Source: Micromonospora sp. PLK6-60 (GTDB lineage: Bacteria > Actinomycetota > Actinomycetes > Mycobacteriales > Micromonosporaceae). Taken from it: a DNA stretch of 64,000 bases. The notes under the pieces are model-generated. The model made no database searches. It had not been told where the DNA came from and worked only from the letters and a program-made list of their open reading frames with translations. The number at the start of each line of letters is the position of its first letter. The first letter of the stretch is position 1. The DNA lies in contig NZ_JAIOAA010000013.1 in the NCBI RefSeq assembly GCF_019890675.1, positions 62,001-126,000 of the forward strand, written 5' to 3'. Shown here in pieces: positions 1-9,982 of the stretch. Made by a program: the position numbers and the translations under genes.

Positions 1-2354
1 TCGGAGGCCGGGTCGTTCAGGGTCTGCGCGAGCCGGGTGTCGGCGTCGTCGCTGTCGAGCACGAGCGCGTCGACGCCGTGCTGAAGCAGCCTCATGCGGG
101 AGGACAAGGCGGCCACGTCCGCCCCGCGCATGGCGTCGGCGTGCGCCCGGGCCTCGGCCGGACGCCCGGTGCGCACCGCGGCTTCGACCAGGTCGAACAT
201 CAACCACGTGCAGTTCGGCACGTACGCGGCGAGGACGCCGGCGGGACTGGACGCGGCAGCGTGCCGGTAGGCCGACTCGAAGTCGCCCGTCGCGGCGGCG
301 GCCAACGCACGCGGGTGATGGGCGATGGCCGCCGCTCCGGCGACCCCGCGGGGCAGCGCCCAGTGGGTGATCTCGTCGGCCAGCTCGTACGCTTCACCGG
401 CCCGGCCCCGGCCGGCCGCGACGATCGCCCGGGTATAGAGGAAGTACCACCTCAGGAAGGTGAGGCCGCTGTCGCCGCAGACCTGCTGCGCTTCGACGGC
501 CAAGGTCTCGGACTCGTCCCACCGGCCGGTGAGGAAGCCGTCCAGGCAGAGGTGCATCATCGCCGACAACTGCCGCCGCGGCGCCCCTCCCTCGCGCCCC
601 TGCCGCACGAGCCGCCACGAGTACTCGCGGTTCTCGCCCAACCGGTCGAGATAGATCGAGGCGGTGCCGATCCGCATGACCCGGGTCAGATCCTCCTCCT
701 CGGGCAACGTGGCGATCAGCGCCTCCAGGTCGGGCAGCGCCGCCCGGCCGGTGCGTACCGGGTCGGGGAAGGTTCTGCTCATCACCGACAGGAGGTCGGC
801 CGGGCCCGGGCGGAGCATGGCCAGCAGCCGGTGGAAGGCGGCCCAGTGGTCGGGACTGCCGGCGTACCAGGACAGCAACAGCAGCGTGTGCATGGCCTCG
901 TCGAGCGCGGGGTCGTCCGCGCGCCAGCCGTGCGCGCCCGTCTCGATCGCGCCGGCGAGCAGCCGGTGGGCGGTGTGCACGTCGCCGTCTCCATTGATCA
1001 TCAAAAGAGCCGCGGCGCCGGCCGCGTGCAGAGCGCCGGCCGCGTCGACGTTCATCTTCCGGGCCCGGGCGAGCAGGGTGGTCGCGTCGGCCGAGCCGCC
1101 GGCCTCCGCGCCGATGTACGCCGCCTCGGCCAGCCGTCGGGCAGCGTCCTCCCCGGTGGCGCTGAGCTCCGCCGCGCGCGTCAGGGCGGCGATGGCGGCC
1201 AGCGCGTCACCACGTTGCAGGACGCGGTGGGAGGCGCGCTCGAGTTCCGCCGCGACCACCTCGTCCGGCCCGGCGGTGGCCGCGGCGAGATGCCAGCTAC
1301 GACGTTCCGGATCGCCCGGCAGGGCTTCGGCGATGGCCAGGTGCGCCCGGCGGCGCTCCTCGTGCGTGGACGTCGCGACGATCGCCGACTGGATGAGGGG
1401 GTGCCGGAAGGTGATCCGCCCGGTCGCGTCGTCGACCCGCACCAGGTGGGCTCGTTCGGCCGGTGCCAGCGGGGTGAGGTCGGTCATGCCGCGCAGAATG
1501 CGCACGTCGCCGCTGCCTTCGAACGTGGCGAGCAGCAGCAGCAGGCGGGTGGGATCGGGCAGGCCGGCGATGCGGTTGGCGAAGTTGGCCTGTAGCCGGT
1601 CGCTGAGGGGCACCACGTCCGAGAAGTTCGCGGGCTGCGGCGGGTCGGCCAGGGTGTCCGGCAGCTCGCCCAGGGCCAGGGGATTGCCCTGGGCGAGGTC
1701 GAGCAGGCGTTGCCGAGCGCGCGGCGTCATGGTGGGGAAGCGGAAATCCACCAGCCGGCTCGACGCCTCGGCGCTCAGCGGCTCGACGGTGACCCCGGTG
1801 AGGCCGCTAGGGTCGAGGAAGCTCTCGGTGCCGGTTCTCCGGGCGGCGATCACCCCGATGGGTGATTTCGGCACCCGGCGGGCGACGAAGCCGAGCACCA
1901 CCGCGCTGGACCGGTCGGCCCACTGCACATCGTCCACGATCAGCAGGACGGGCGCCTGCTTTGCCACCGTGGTGAGCAGGGACAGGGCGGCGTTGCAGAC
2001 CATCAACGCCGCGGGTGCCGGGCCGGGCCCGAAGCCGAGCGCCACGGTGAGCGCGTCGCGCAGCGCCGGGGGCAGTCGCTGCATCTCACCGTAGAGCGGC
2101 AGCAGCAGTTGGTTGAGCAACGAGTAACTGACGTCCGCCTCGAACTCGGACCCGGACGCGCGTAACACCCGAAGGCCGGCCGCCTCGGCCATGGTCGCCG
2201 CGGCGGCCAGCAGGGCCGACTTGCCGACGCCGGGTTCGCCGCGGACCATCCGCACGTTTCCGTCGTGCCGCACGGATTCCAGGAATCGTTCGATACGCGC
2301 CAGTTCCACCTCGCGCCCGAACAACAGCTCAGGGGTTGCCGTCACATCCGGCAC
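1..2354 (-). CDS. Large ATP-binding LuxR-family (LAL-type) regulator, 3' end missing
   Basis: The frame starts at a GTG (VPDVTATPELLFGREVEL) and runs off the left edge with no stop, so about 784 codons are visible. An N-terminal AAA/STAND ATPase module is clear: Walker A GEPGVGKS at residues 39-46 and a Walker B-like LLIVDDVQWAD near residue 140. A long alpha-helical, TPR-like region with many Ala/Leu/Arg repeats follows. LAL regulators of this kind end in a LuxR DNA-binding domain; here that part would lie to the left of the window, so the family call is inferred from the N-terminal two thirds. The gene is divergent from the SARP regulator, with about 80 bp between the starts, and the two may share control. 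The start is not supported by a strong Shine-Dalgarno. Confidence 0.85.
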   Translation of the reverse strand, partial: MPDVTATPELLFGREVELARIERFLESVRHDGNVRMVRGEPGVGKSALLAAAATMAEAAGLRVLRASGSEFEADVSYSLLNQLLLPLYGEMQRLPPALRDALTVALGFGPGPAPAALMVCNAALSLLTTVAKQAPVLLIVDDVQWADRSSAVVLGFVARRVPKSPIGVIAARRTGTESFLDPSGLTGVTVEPLSAEASSRLVDFRFPTMTPRARQRLLDLAQGNPLALGELPDTLADPPQPANFSDVVPLSDRLQANFANRIAGLPDPTRLLLLLATFEGSGDVRILRGMTDLTPLAPAERAHLVRVDDATGRITFRHPLIQSAIVATSTHEERRRAHLAIAEALPGDPERRSWHLAAATAGPDEVVAAELERASHRVLQRGDALAAIAALTRAAELSATGEDAARRLAEAAYIGAEAGGSADATTLLARARKMNVDAAGALHAAGAAALLMINGDGDVHTAHRLLAGAIETGAHGWRADDPALDEAMHTLLLLSWYAGSPDHWAAFHRLLAMLRPGPADLLSVMSRTFPDPVRTGRAALPDLEALIATLPEEEDLTRVMRIGTASIYLDRLGENREYSWRLVRQGREGGAPRRQLSAMMHLCLDGFLTGRWDESETLAVEAQQVCGDSGLTFLRWYFLYTRAIVAAGRGRAGEAYELADEITHWALPRGVAGAAAIAHHPRALAAAATGDFESAYRHAAASSPAGVLAAYVPNCTWLMFDLVEAAVRTGRPAEARAHADAMRGADVAALSSRMRLLQHGVDALVLDSDDADTRLAQTLNDPAS

Positions 2355-2434
2355 TACGCCACCGGGCGGTCCGGGTTCAGCCGCCCTCGGCCAACAGACT
2401 CTAAGCTGGGAGCCGTGATCGTTGACCGCTCGCC

Positions 2435-5311
2435 ATGCTGATGGGGGCCGGCACGCCGGGCCAGGGTCCGCCCGTGCGCTTCGCCGTGCTGGGCCCGGTG
2501 CGGGTGTGGCGGGGCGGACAGGAGGTCGATCCGGGCTCGCGCCAGCAGCGGCTGATCCTGGCGCTGCTCCTGGCGCGGGCCGGCCGCCCTGTCGGCATCA
2601 TGGATTTCGTCGCGCTGTTGTGGGACGAGCGGCCGCCCCGCAGCGCCGTGAACATCGTGCACCTGCACCTGGGCAGCCTCCGCCGGCTGTTCGAACCCGA
2701 CCTGCGACCCCGCGCATCCGGACGGTGGCTGGTGGGCGACGCGGCCGGCTACCGCATGGTGGTCGACGCGGACGGACTGGATCTGCTGCGCTTTCGCGAC
2801 CTGGTGCGACAGGCGCGGACGGCGGACGACCCCGTGGCGGCGTTGGCGACCTACGTGCGGGCGCTGGAACTGTCGCGTGGGCCGTGCGCCGGAGCGCCGG
2901 ACCTGATCAGTCGCCCGGTCGCCGATTTCGAGGCGGTGGACAACGAGTACGCCGACCTGGTGGGCGAGGCCACCGAGTTGGCCCTGCGCGCCGGAACGGC
3001 GCGTACCGTGCTGCCCATGCTGCGGCGGGTCGCCGCGCAGCGTCCGCTGGACGAGGCCGTGCAGGCCAAACTGTTGCTGACGTTGTCCGCGGCCGGGCAG
3101 CAGGCCGAGGCGATCGCCCTGTACCAGGAACTCCGCGGCCGGCTCTCCGATGAGCTCGGGATCGATCCGGGCCGGGAGCTCCAGGAGGCATACCGGAAGG
3201 TCCTGCGACACGACGCCGCCGGCAGTGCCGAGCCGCCGGAGGTACCGCTGCGCGACGAGGGCCCGCTGGCGGCTGGCCCGCTCGTCGTTCCGGCCCAGCT
3301 GCTGCCCGACCTGCCCCACTTCACCGGCCGGGCGGAGAGCCTGCGCCGGGCGCTTGCGCTCATCCACGGCCGAGCCCCGACCGGGGCCCTGCGGATTGTG
3401 GCCATCGAGGGCATCCCCGGGGTCGGAAAGACCACCCTGGCGACCCACCTCGCCTACCGGGTGGCCGACGAGTTCCCGGACGGCCAGCTCTACGCCGACC
3501 TCCGGGGCCTGGATCCGGACGCCGCGTTGGCCCCGGGAGAGGTGCTGCAGGCATTCCTGCACGCGCTGGGCGTCCGCGGCCCGGACATCCCGGTGAACGA
3601 GCTGGCCCGGTCCGGGCTCTACCGCAGTGTCCTGGCGGAGCGCCGGGTGCTGATCGTCCTGGACAACGTCCGCGACGCCGACCAGGTCCGGCCGCTGCTC
3701 CCCGGCGCCCCGGGAAGCCTCGTCCTGGTCACCAGCCGGTACAGCCTGGCCGGTCTCGCCGCGACACACGGGGCCGACGTGCTCGCACTCGACGTTCTGC
3801 CGAATGATGAGGCGCGCGACCTCCTGGTCTCGCGCCTCGGACCCGCGCGTGCGCTGGCGGACCGGCCGGCGCTGGACGAGATCGTCACACTGTGCGGGGG
3901 CCTGCCGCTGGCCCTCGCCGTGGTGGCCGCCCGGACCCTGGCGCGCCCCGGATATCGGCTGTCGGCCGTCGCCCGTGAGCTGCACGACACTCGGGGCAGC
4001 CTCGACGGATTCGACGTCGACGATCCGGACAGCGACCTGCGCGCCATCTTCTCCTGGTCCTACCGTGGGCTCAGCCCTTCGGCCGCCCGCCTCTTCCGTC
4101 TGCTGGCACTGCATCCGGGCCCGGACGTCACGCTTCCGGCCGCGGCGAGCCTGGGCGGCCTGCCCGCGCGCACCGCCCGCGGCGTGTTCGGCGAGCTGGT
4201 ACGAAGCAGGCTGGTCACCGAACGTCGGCCCGGTCGCTACGGCGCCCACGACCTGATCGCCGCGTACGCGCGGGAGCTGTTGCACGACACCGACACCGCC
4301 GCGGAGCGCGACGCGGCCACGGACCGGCTGCTCGGGTACTACCGACGTGCCGCGTACGCGGCCAATCGTCATATCAATCCCGAGATCGACGCGGATCCAC
4401 CCGAGATTCTCGACGGGGTCGTCGACGAGAGCCCGAGCACCGGCATGGAGGCCGCCGACTGGTTCGCCGCCGAACGTGAGGTGCTCAAAGCCGTCATGCG
4501 TCAGGCGAACGACGTGGGCCGGGTCTACGACGCCTGGCAGTTGGAGCTGACGGTGCAGGGCTTCTACCAGCGGGACGGTTGGTGGCAGGAGTGGGCGACC
4601 GTGGTGCGCGAGTGCCTGGACGCGGCCAGCGGCGCCGGCGACTCGGCCGGAGCGGCGAACATGTTGCGCAGTTTGGCCGGTGCCCAGTTCTACCTCGGCA
4701 ACAGCACCTCCGCGCTGGCCCTGCTCGAACGTGCGCTCACGATCTTCACCGAGCTGGGCAACGCGTCCCGGGAAGCGCTGACGCTGCGCAACATCGGCGA
4801 GGTGAGCTTCGCGGTCGGCGACTACCACCGGTCCGCCGCCTGTCATCACCAGGCGCTGCGGATCGCGGAGTCCCTCGGGGAGCAGATCACGCAACTGGAT
4901 GTGCTGTGCCGTCTCGCCGACACGCAGTACGAACTCGGCGACCGTACGTTGAGTTTTGCGACCATCGGCCGGGCGCTGGCCATGAGCGAGCAGCTCGGCC
5001 GCGATGTCCGCCGCAGCGAATGCCACCTCCGGCGCGCCAACCTCTATCTCCGCGAGCGGCAGTACGCCGAATCGCTGGCGGACTGGACCGCGGCCGAAGA
5101 GCTGTCCACTGCCATCAGCCATCGCGTGCACATGGTCCGGGCGAAGCTGGGCCTGGGTGACACCGCCTATGCGATGGGCGACCGGTCCGCAGCCCGGACG
5201 GCTTGGTTGGCGGCTCTCGCCCTGAGCAACGACTCGAATCCGGGGCAGGAGGCCGGGATCCGGCATCGTCTGGCGAAGCTGGGCCACCGCGCCGATGGCG
5301 TGGCGGCGTAG
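2435..5311 (+). CDS. AfsR/SARP-family regulator with BTAD, NB-ARC and TPR domains
   Basis: This 958-residue protein has the full AfsR-type layout. A winged-helix trans_reg_C domain (FAVLGPVRVWRGG onward, about residues 14-105) is followed by a BTAD domain (about 110-250), an NB-ARC ATPase with P-loop GIPGVGKTTL near residue 325 and the kinase-2 motif LIVLDNVRDAD near 408, then TPR repeats from about 730 to the end. SARPs activate transcription by binding direct repeats upstream of target promoters, usually for specialised metabolism, but no biosynthetic core genes lie in this window. The start is uncertain: ATG 2435, ATG 2441 and GTG 2474 (VRFAVLGPV) are all possible, and the last fits family N-termini best. 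It converges on the peptidase gene to its right. Confidence 0.92.
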   Translation: MLMGAGTPGQGPPVRFAVLGPVRVWRGGQEVDPGSRQQRLILALLLARAGRPVGIMDFVALLWDERPPRSAVNIVHLHLGSLRRLFEPDLRPRASGRWLVGDAAGYRMVVDADGLDLLRFRDLVRQARTADDPVAALATYVRALELSRGPCAGAPDLISRPVADFEAVDNEYADLVGEATELALRAGTARTVLPMLRRVAAQRPLDEAVQAKLLLTLSAAGQQAEAIALYQELRGRLSDELGIDPGRELQEAYRKVLRHDAAGSAEPPEVPLRDEGPLAAGPLVVPAQLLPDLPHFTGRAESLRRALALIHGRAPTGALRIVAIEGIPGVGKTTLATHLAYRVADEFPDGQLYADLRGLDPDAALAPGEVLQAFLHALGVRGPDIPVNELARSGLYRSVLAERRVLIVLDNVRDADQVRPLLPGAPGSLVLVTSRYSLAGLAATHGADVLALDVLPNDEARDLLVSRLGPARALADRPALDEIVTLCGGLPLALAVVAARTLARPGYRLSAVARELHDTRGSLDGFDVDDPDSDLRAIFSWSYRGLSPSAARLFRLLALHPGPDVTLPAAASLGGLPARTARGVFGELVRSRLVTERRPGRYGAHDLIAAYARELLHDTDTAAERDAATDRLLGYYRRAAYAANRHINPEIDADPPEILDGVVDESPSTGMEAADWFAAEREVLKAVMRQANDVGRVYDAWQLELTVQGFYQRDGWWQEWATVVRECLDAASGAGDSAGAANMLRSLAGAQFYLGNSTSALALLERALTIFTELGNASREALTLRNIGEVSFAVGDYHRSAACHHQALRIAESLGEQITQLDVLCRLADTQYELGDRTLSFATIGRALAMSEQLGRDVRRSECHLRRANLYLRERQYAESLADWTAAEELSTAISHRVHMVRAKLGLGDTAYAMGDRSAARTAWLAALALSNDSNPGQEAGIRHRLAKLGHRADGVAA

Positions 5312-5436
5312 CGGATCGTCGACGCGGCGGCCACCACCCGGCCCGCTACGGTTCCGCCGCCCTGCCGGCATCGAACCGTGGGAACCGTTGCCGGCCGCCG
5401 GGGTATCCCACTCAGCAGCCGGCAGCGCCGGCCGGC

Positions 5437-6897
5437 TCAGGGGCGCGGATCCACCGCGGCGCAGGTCGTCCCCGGCGCCGGGAGCCGCCCATCGACAACA
5501 AAGCGGTCGACGACCGCGTCGGGGCACGACAGGTGCTGGCGGTAGACCCCGTGACCCCACCCCTGGTAGGTGAACAGCCGCGCGCCGCGGCCGAGTTGTT
5601 CGGTGACGGTTGCCGCCCAGTGGCGTGGAGTGGCCGGGTCGTGCTGGGCGGCGACCACGAGCACGGGACGGCGGGTGTCGACGTCCAGCCGATGCTGCGG
5701 ATTACGGACCCTGCCGGGGTAGCCGAGGCAGGAGCCGAAGGACTCCGCGCCGGCCGCGCCGACCCACAGGTGAGGTGCGGCCGATGCGGCCTCCTCCAGG
5801 AGGCGGGAGAAGTCGGTGAAGTTGCGGATGTCGAGTTTCCAGTCCTGGCAGAACGCGAAGTCGGCCAGGGGTCGAACCTCGGGCATGGTGGCGGCCGTCC
5901 CGGGCCCGACCGGCCCGCCGTCCAGTGCGGTGAGCCGTTCGGCGAGTCGGGGCCAGTTGGCCGGAAGCCAGGACGTGAACTGCAGCTCCGCGGTCAGGCC
6001 GTACCGGGTGTAGTTGCCGAGATCGCCGTTGTCCGCCCGAGCGGACAGCGACGTGACAAGTGCCGGCACGTCGCGGCCGTGCAGGGCGCAGGTCGGCGTC
6101 CGGTCGCACCAGGACGCGAACTGCGTGAACATGTCCTCGGCCGCCGCGGTGTGGGTGACGAAGAACGACCGCGCGGACTGGCTGTGGTCCATCGGGCTGT
6201 CGAGCACCATCGCGCGCACCCGGTGCGGGTAGTTCTCGGCGTACGCCTGGGCCGTCAGCGACCCGTAGGAGACGCCGTAGAAGGTGATCGTCGACTCTCC
6301 CAGCGCGGCCCGGATCGCGTCCACGTCGTGGGCGACGCTCACCGAGTCGAGATGGTCGGTCAACGGGCCCGTGCGTTGCCGGCAGTCCTCGTACAGCGCG
6401 CGGTTGTACCTCACCAGGCCGTCGTAGGCCCGCTTGCTCGTCGGCACCGGCGGAGGCCGCTCGGCCAGCAGGTTGGCGGAACACACGACCGGGTTGCTCC
6501 GGCCGACACCGCGCGGGTCGAAGCCGACGATGTCGAAGCGGCGCAGGATCTCCGGGTTGAAGTAGCGCTCGTCGAACACCGCGTCGATACCGGACAGCCC
6601 CGGCCCACCCGGGTGGAAGATCAGGGTGCCGATCCGGTCCCCGGGGTCCGCCGCCGGGCGGGTGGCGAGGGCCAGCTCGAAGGTGGGGCCGTCGGGGCGG
6701 GCCCAGTCGACGGGAAGCGTGAGCGACCCACACCGCAGTCGCTGATCTGCCTCGTGCTCCGGGCAGGAATGCCAGGCCACGCTGCGGCTCGCGCCCGGAG
6801 CAGCCGAGCTTTCGCGGGGTCCGATGATCACTGCGCCTCCCAGGCTCAGAGCGCTGGCGACCAGGGCGCTCAGCACGGTGTTGAAGATCCTTCGCAT
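5437..6897 (-). CDS. Secreted alpha/beta hydrolase, tripeptidyl aminopeptidase (TAP) type
   Basis: The protein (486 residues) begins with a signal peptide (MRRIFNTVL, hydrophobic stretch, cleavage near SSAAPGA). It has an alpha/beta-hydrolase fold: HPGGPG oxyanion region near residue 96, nucleophile elbow GVSYGS with Ser210, and a C-terminal TAP-like segment with HDPATP and the catalytic His in GWGHGVY. Family members are extracellular serine aminopeptidases or proteases (SlpD/E- and Tap-like). The start at 6897 is preferred over one 18 codons upstream because GGAGGA lies just before it and the signal peptide follows directly. It appears to be a single-gene unit, convergent with the SARP gene. 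The peptide substrate cannot be read from the sequence. Confidence 0.9.
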   Translation of the reverse strand: MRRIFNTVLSALVASALSLGGAVIIGPRESSAAPGASRSVAWHSCPEHEADQRLRCGSLTLPVDWARPDGPTFELALATRPAADPGDRIGTLIFHPGGPGLSGIDAVFDERYFNPEILRRFDIVGFDPRGVGRSNPVVCSANLLAERPPPVPTSKRAYDGLVRYNRALYEDCRQRTGPLTDHLDSVSVAHDVDAIRAALGESTITFYGVSYGSLTAQAYAENYPHRVRAMVLDSPMDHSQSARSFFVTHTAAAEDMFTQFASWCDRTPTCALHGRDVPALVTSLSARADNGDLGNYTRYGLTAELQFTSWLPANWPRLAERLTALDGGPVGPGTAATMPEVRPLADFAFCQDWKLDIRNFTDFSRLLEEAASAAPHLWVGAAGAESFGSCLGYPGRVRNPQHRLDVDTRRPVLVVAAQHDPATPRHWAATVTEQLGRGARLFTYQGWGHGVYRQHLSCPDAVVDRFVVDGRLPAPGTTCAAVDPRP

Positions 6898-7059
6898 GAG
6901 TCCTCCGCGGACGTGGTGTCGGCTCGCGACGACAGGTGCGGACACCACCACACGACGTGTGTTCGTCCGGTCGGTTCACACAGCTCACCGGAATCCGTGA
7001 CGGGTTCCGTGGCGCGTCGGCGGGCGTGGCGGGTGGCGGTGAACGACAGTCGCGGTCGG

Positions 7060-7773
7060 TCAGGCCGAGGTGAGCACCGTGATGGGCGAGCCGAAGGTGG
7101 CCGAGCCGGGATCGTGCGCCTGCCCGATCAGAACCCGGTCACCGAGCGGAGCGGCCAGCCGCACCACCACCTCGCGCTCCTCCGCGTAGTCCAGTCGAGC
7201 GCTGTCCGGCCCGTCCCTGGGGACTTCCACGGGCTCGACGAGCACGGCCTGGTCCGTCTCGAAGACCTCGGCGTAGGGATAGTCGGCATATGGCGTGGGC
7301 GTTCCGGTGAACCGGTATGTCAGCGTCCGCCCGTCCTCCGCGAGCACCGCCTCCTCGTGATCGCAGGCGCTCAGGCCGGGCGGCCGCCACGTCATCCGGT
7401 GTTCGAAATCTGGGTCCAGGGCGATGAACGGCCATCTCCGGTCGTCGGGATACATCATCCACGCGGGAAGCTCGCGGCGGCCCCGGTCCGTGGCGAAGGG
7501 CCCGTTCGCGCGGATGAGTCGTGCCAACGGTCTCGGCGCCCCGGTCTGCACGTCGCTGCAGTACTTGATCGCCGCCGGAACGAGCTCCGGCGGCAGCGCC
7601 GAGTGCGGAACGCCGGGGCCGTCGAACACCTCCCGCCACCGGGTGTCCGCCCTGAGCCGTTCGAGCGCCGTGACGCCCATCGCCGTCAGCACGACGGGGC
7701 GTGGCTCACGGTGGACCGGAAAACCTTCCCACCTGGCCAATGCCTGCCGAGCATGCTCCGCATCGATGCGCAC
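7060..7773 (-). CDS. Conserved hypothetical protein
   Basis: A 237-residue soluble protein starting at GTG 7773 (MRIDAEHARQALARWEGF). It has no signal peptide, membrane segment or familiar catalytic motif. It is rich in Pro and acidic residues and has a beta-rich second half with several Tyr/Asp clusters. Codon positions follow the strong GC3 bias of real genes, and no opposing frame looks better. I do not recognise the family. It sits divergently from the ribosomal-protection GTPase with about 250 bp between them. Confidence 0.7.
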   Translation of the reverse strand: MRIDAEHARQALARWEGFPVHREPRPVVLTAMGVTALERLRADTRWREVFDGPGVPHSALPPELVPAAIKYCSDVQTGAPRPLARLIRANGPFATDRGRRELPAWMMYPDDRRWPFIALDPDFEHRMTWRPPGLSACDHEEAVLAEDGRTLTYRFTGTPTPYADYPYAEVFETDQAVLVEPVEVPRDGPDSARLDYAEEREVVVRLAAPLGDRVLIGQAHDPGSATFGSPITVLTSA

Positions 7774-7971
7774 GAACTCACGCTAGCGGCCCCGCGCTCG
7801 GCCGCGTGTCCCGAGGTCTTCCGCAGTCGACGCGGCAGGCTCACGGCAGTGCCGTCGGGACTGAATTCGGTGGCGGCGGTCGCAGCGGGCGTGCGAACGT
7901 GGAGGCCGTCCGCCGGGTGCAGACCGGTGGGCAGGGTGATTCGCCGGGAACGACCACGATGAGGAGTGACA

Positions 7972-8064
7972 ATGCGAGCAACTTCCACGCTCCGGACCCT
8001 TGACCGTCCTACCGTGGAGTTCCGCCTTGGCACTGTTGAACCTCGGGATCGTCGCCCATGTTGA
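7972..8064 (+). CDS. Possible leader peptide (30 codons) upstream of the ribosomal-protection gene
   Basis: An ATG at 7972 sits 5 nt after a GGAG within GAGGAG (7961-7966). It opens a 30-codon frame (MRATSTLRTLDRPTVEFRLG...) that stops at 8062-8064, inside the main gene and in a different frame. Ribosomes reading it would cover the Shine-Dalgarno (8016-8019) and TTG start (8027) of the downstream GTPase. Another ATG at 7959 gives a 14-codon frame ending at 8003. Ribosome-stalling leader ORFs are known before several ribosome-targeted resistance genes. A role here is inference, and chance is possible. Confidence 0.35.
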   Translation: MRATSTLRTLDRPTVEFRLGTVEPRDRRPC

Positions 8065-9982
8065 CGCCGGAAAGACCAGCCTGACCGAACGCCTGCTCTA
8101 CGAGGCCGGCGCCGTGTCCCAGCTCGGCAGCGTCGACGCCGGCACGACGCGCACCGACTCGATGGAGCTGGAGCGCCGGCGCGGCATCACCATCCGGGCG
8201 GCGGTCACCTCCATCATGATCGGTGACCTGCGGGTCAACCTGGTGGACACCCCCGGCCACCCCGATTTCATCGCGGAGGTCGAGCGTTCGCTGGCCGTGC
8301 TGGACGCCGCCGTGCTCGTGGTGTCGAGCGTGGAGGGGGTCCAGCCGCAGACCGTCGCCATCTGGCGGGCGCTGCGCCGCATCGGCGTGCCGACGATGTT
8401 CTTCCTCAACAAGGTGGACCGCCGCGGTGCCGACGTCGACCGGGTGACGACCGAGCTACGCCAGCGGCTCGGGGCGCGGCCGGTCCCGCTCACCACGGTC
8501 CTCGGCCAGGGCGGGAGCGACGCCCGGGTGCGGGCCGTGGGCCTCGACGCCGAACCGGTGGTGGCGGCGGTGGCGGAGGTCGACGACGCGCTGGCGACGC
8601 GGTGGCTGACCGACGGGCCGGTGCGGGTCCGCGACGTCCGGCGGGCGATCCGGAACACGGTACGCCGCGCCGAACTCGCCCCGGTGGCGTGCGGCTCGGC
8701 GATCACCGGAGCCGGGGTGCGGCAGCTGTCCCACCTCCTGGCCGACCTGCTGCCGCGCGCCGAGGAGCGGGACGGTCCACTGGCGGGCACGGTCTTCGCC
8801 GTCGACCGGGACGGGCACGGCCGGCGGGCCTGGCTGCGGTTGTGGTCCGGGCGTCTGCGCGTACGGGATCGGGTGCCGCTGGCCGAGACCCGCCCCCAGA
8901 CGGTGACCCAGATCGCCGTCATCGAGCCCGACGGCGTGCTGGTGCGTCCCGCGGTGTCGGCCGGGCAGATCGCCGCGGTACGCGGCGTGGCGGCCCGGAT
9001 CGGCCAGCACATCGGGGACCCGCCGCTGCGGCGCGGCTACCGGTTCCCACCGCCGACCAGGCAGGCGCTCGTCGAACCCGTCGACCCGGACCAGCGCCTG
9101 GCGATGTTCGCCGGCCTGGCCGAGTTGGCCGACGAGGACCCGCTGGTGGACCTGCGGCTCGACGAGCAGCAGGCGGAGGCGGTGATCCGCCTGCACGGCG
9201 AGGTGCAGAAAGAGGTGCTGGCCGCGCTCATGGCGGAGCGGTACGGCGTCCGGGTGCGGTTCTCCGGCACGCTGACGGCCTGCATCGAACGGATCGCCGG
9301 CACCGGCAGCGCCGAGGAGCGGGTGCGCGAGCGCGGCAACCCTTACCTGGCCGGGCTGGGGTTGCGCATCGAGGCCGCCCCGGTCGGGCACGGCATCGAG
9401 TTCCACCCCGGTATCGAGCCCGGCCGGCTGCCACCGGCGTTCGTCGCCGCCACGGAGGAGGGTGTGCGGGCCGCGCTCCGGCAGGGCCGGCGCGGCTGGC
9501 CGGTCACCGACTGCACGGTCACCATGACGGCGTCCCGATACTGGCCGCGGCAGAGCAAGCCGCACCAGAAGTTCGACAAGTCCATCTCGACGGTGGCGGC
9601 GGACTTCCGCAATCTCGCCCCGGTCGTGGTCGCCGCGGCGCTGCGCCGGGCCGGTACCCGGGTGTGCCAGCCGATCGAGCGCTTCGACGTCAACCTTCCG
9701 CAGCACGCGGTGGAGCCGGTGCTGGCGTTGCTCGGCCGGTCCGGGGCGCTCGTCCACGACACCGCGGTCGCCGGTGGGTACCTCGAGGTGAGCGGCACCC
9801 TGCCGTCGGCGCGGGTGCCGCAGGTCGTCGCCGCCCTTCCCGACCTCACCGGTGGCGAGGCCGTGCTGACCACCACCTTCGACCACTACGCACCGGTCAC
9901 CGGTGCGGATCCGCCGACGTTGCCCCGGCGTGGACCCGATCCGGCCGATCGGGAGGCGTGGTTCCGTGCCGTGCCGCGGTAG
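8027..9982 (+). CDS. EF-G-like ribosomal protection GTPase (TetM/OtrA-type)
   Basis: The protein (651 residues from TTG 8027, MALLNLGIVAHVDAGKT) is an EF-G-like translational GTPase of the tetracycline ribosomal-protection class. G motifs are intact: G1 AHVDAGKT, the switch I sequence RRGITI, G3 DTPGH, G4 NKVD, and a G5-like CGSA. EF-G domains III to V follow, ending in the FDHY/P tail region. It is shorter than elongation factor EF-G (about 700) and matches TetM/OtrA length. Such proteins release tetracyclines from the 30S subunit, but actinomycete homologues need not confer strong resistance. TTG 8027 is chosen because GGAG lies 7 nt upstream and family members start MxxLNLGIxAHVDAGKT; a TTG at 8000 would give 9 more residues. 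Upstream lies a possible leader ORF. Confidence 0.9.
   Translation: MALLNLGIVAHVDAGKTSLTERLLYEAGAVSQLGSVDAGTTRTDSMELERRRGITIRAAVTSIMIGDLRVNLVDTPGHPDFIAEVERSLAVLDAAVLVVSSVEGVQPQTVAIWRALRRIGVPTMFFLNKVDRRGADVDRVTTELRQRLGARPVPLTTVLGQGGSDARVRAVGLDAEPVVAAVAEVDDALATRWLTDGPVRVRDVRRAIRNTVRRAELAPVACGSAITGAGVRQLSHLLADLLPRAEERDGPLAGTVFAVDRDGHGRRAWLRLWSGRLRVRDRVPLAETRPQTVTQIAVIEPDGVLVRPAVSAGQIAAVRGVAARIGQHIGDPPLRRGYRFPPPTRQALVEPVDPDQRLAMFAGLAELADEDPLVDLRLDEQQAEAVIRLHGEVQKEVLAALMAERYGVRVRFSGTLTACIERIAGTGSAEERVRERGNPYLAGLGLRIEAAPVGHGIEFHPGIEPGRLPPAFVAATEEGVRAALRQGRRGWPVTDCTVTMTASRYWPRQSKPHQKFDKSISTVAADFRNLAPVVVAAALRRAGTRVCQPIERFDVNLPQHAVEPVLALLGRSGALVHDTAVAGGYLEVSGTLPSARVPQVVAALPDLTGGEAVLTTTFDHYAPVTGADPPTLPRRGPDPADREAWFRAVPR

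Noticed and set aside
2354..5560. Long minus-strand open frame antisense to the SARP gene
   Set aside because: No domains or motifs, low-complexity composition, and the plus-strand frame encodes a complete SARP protein.
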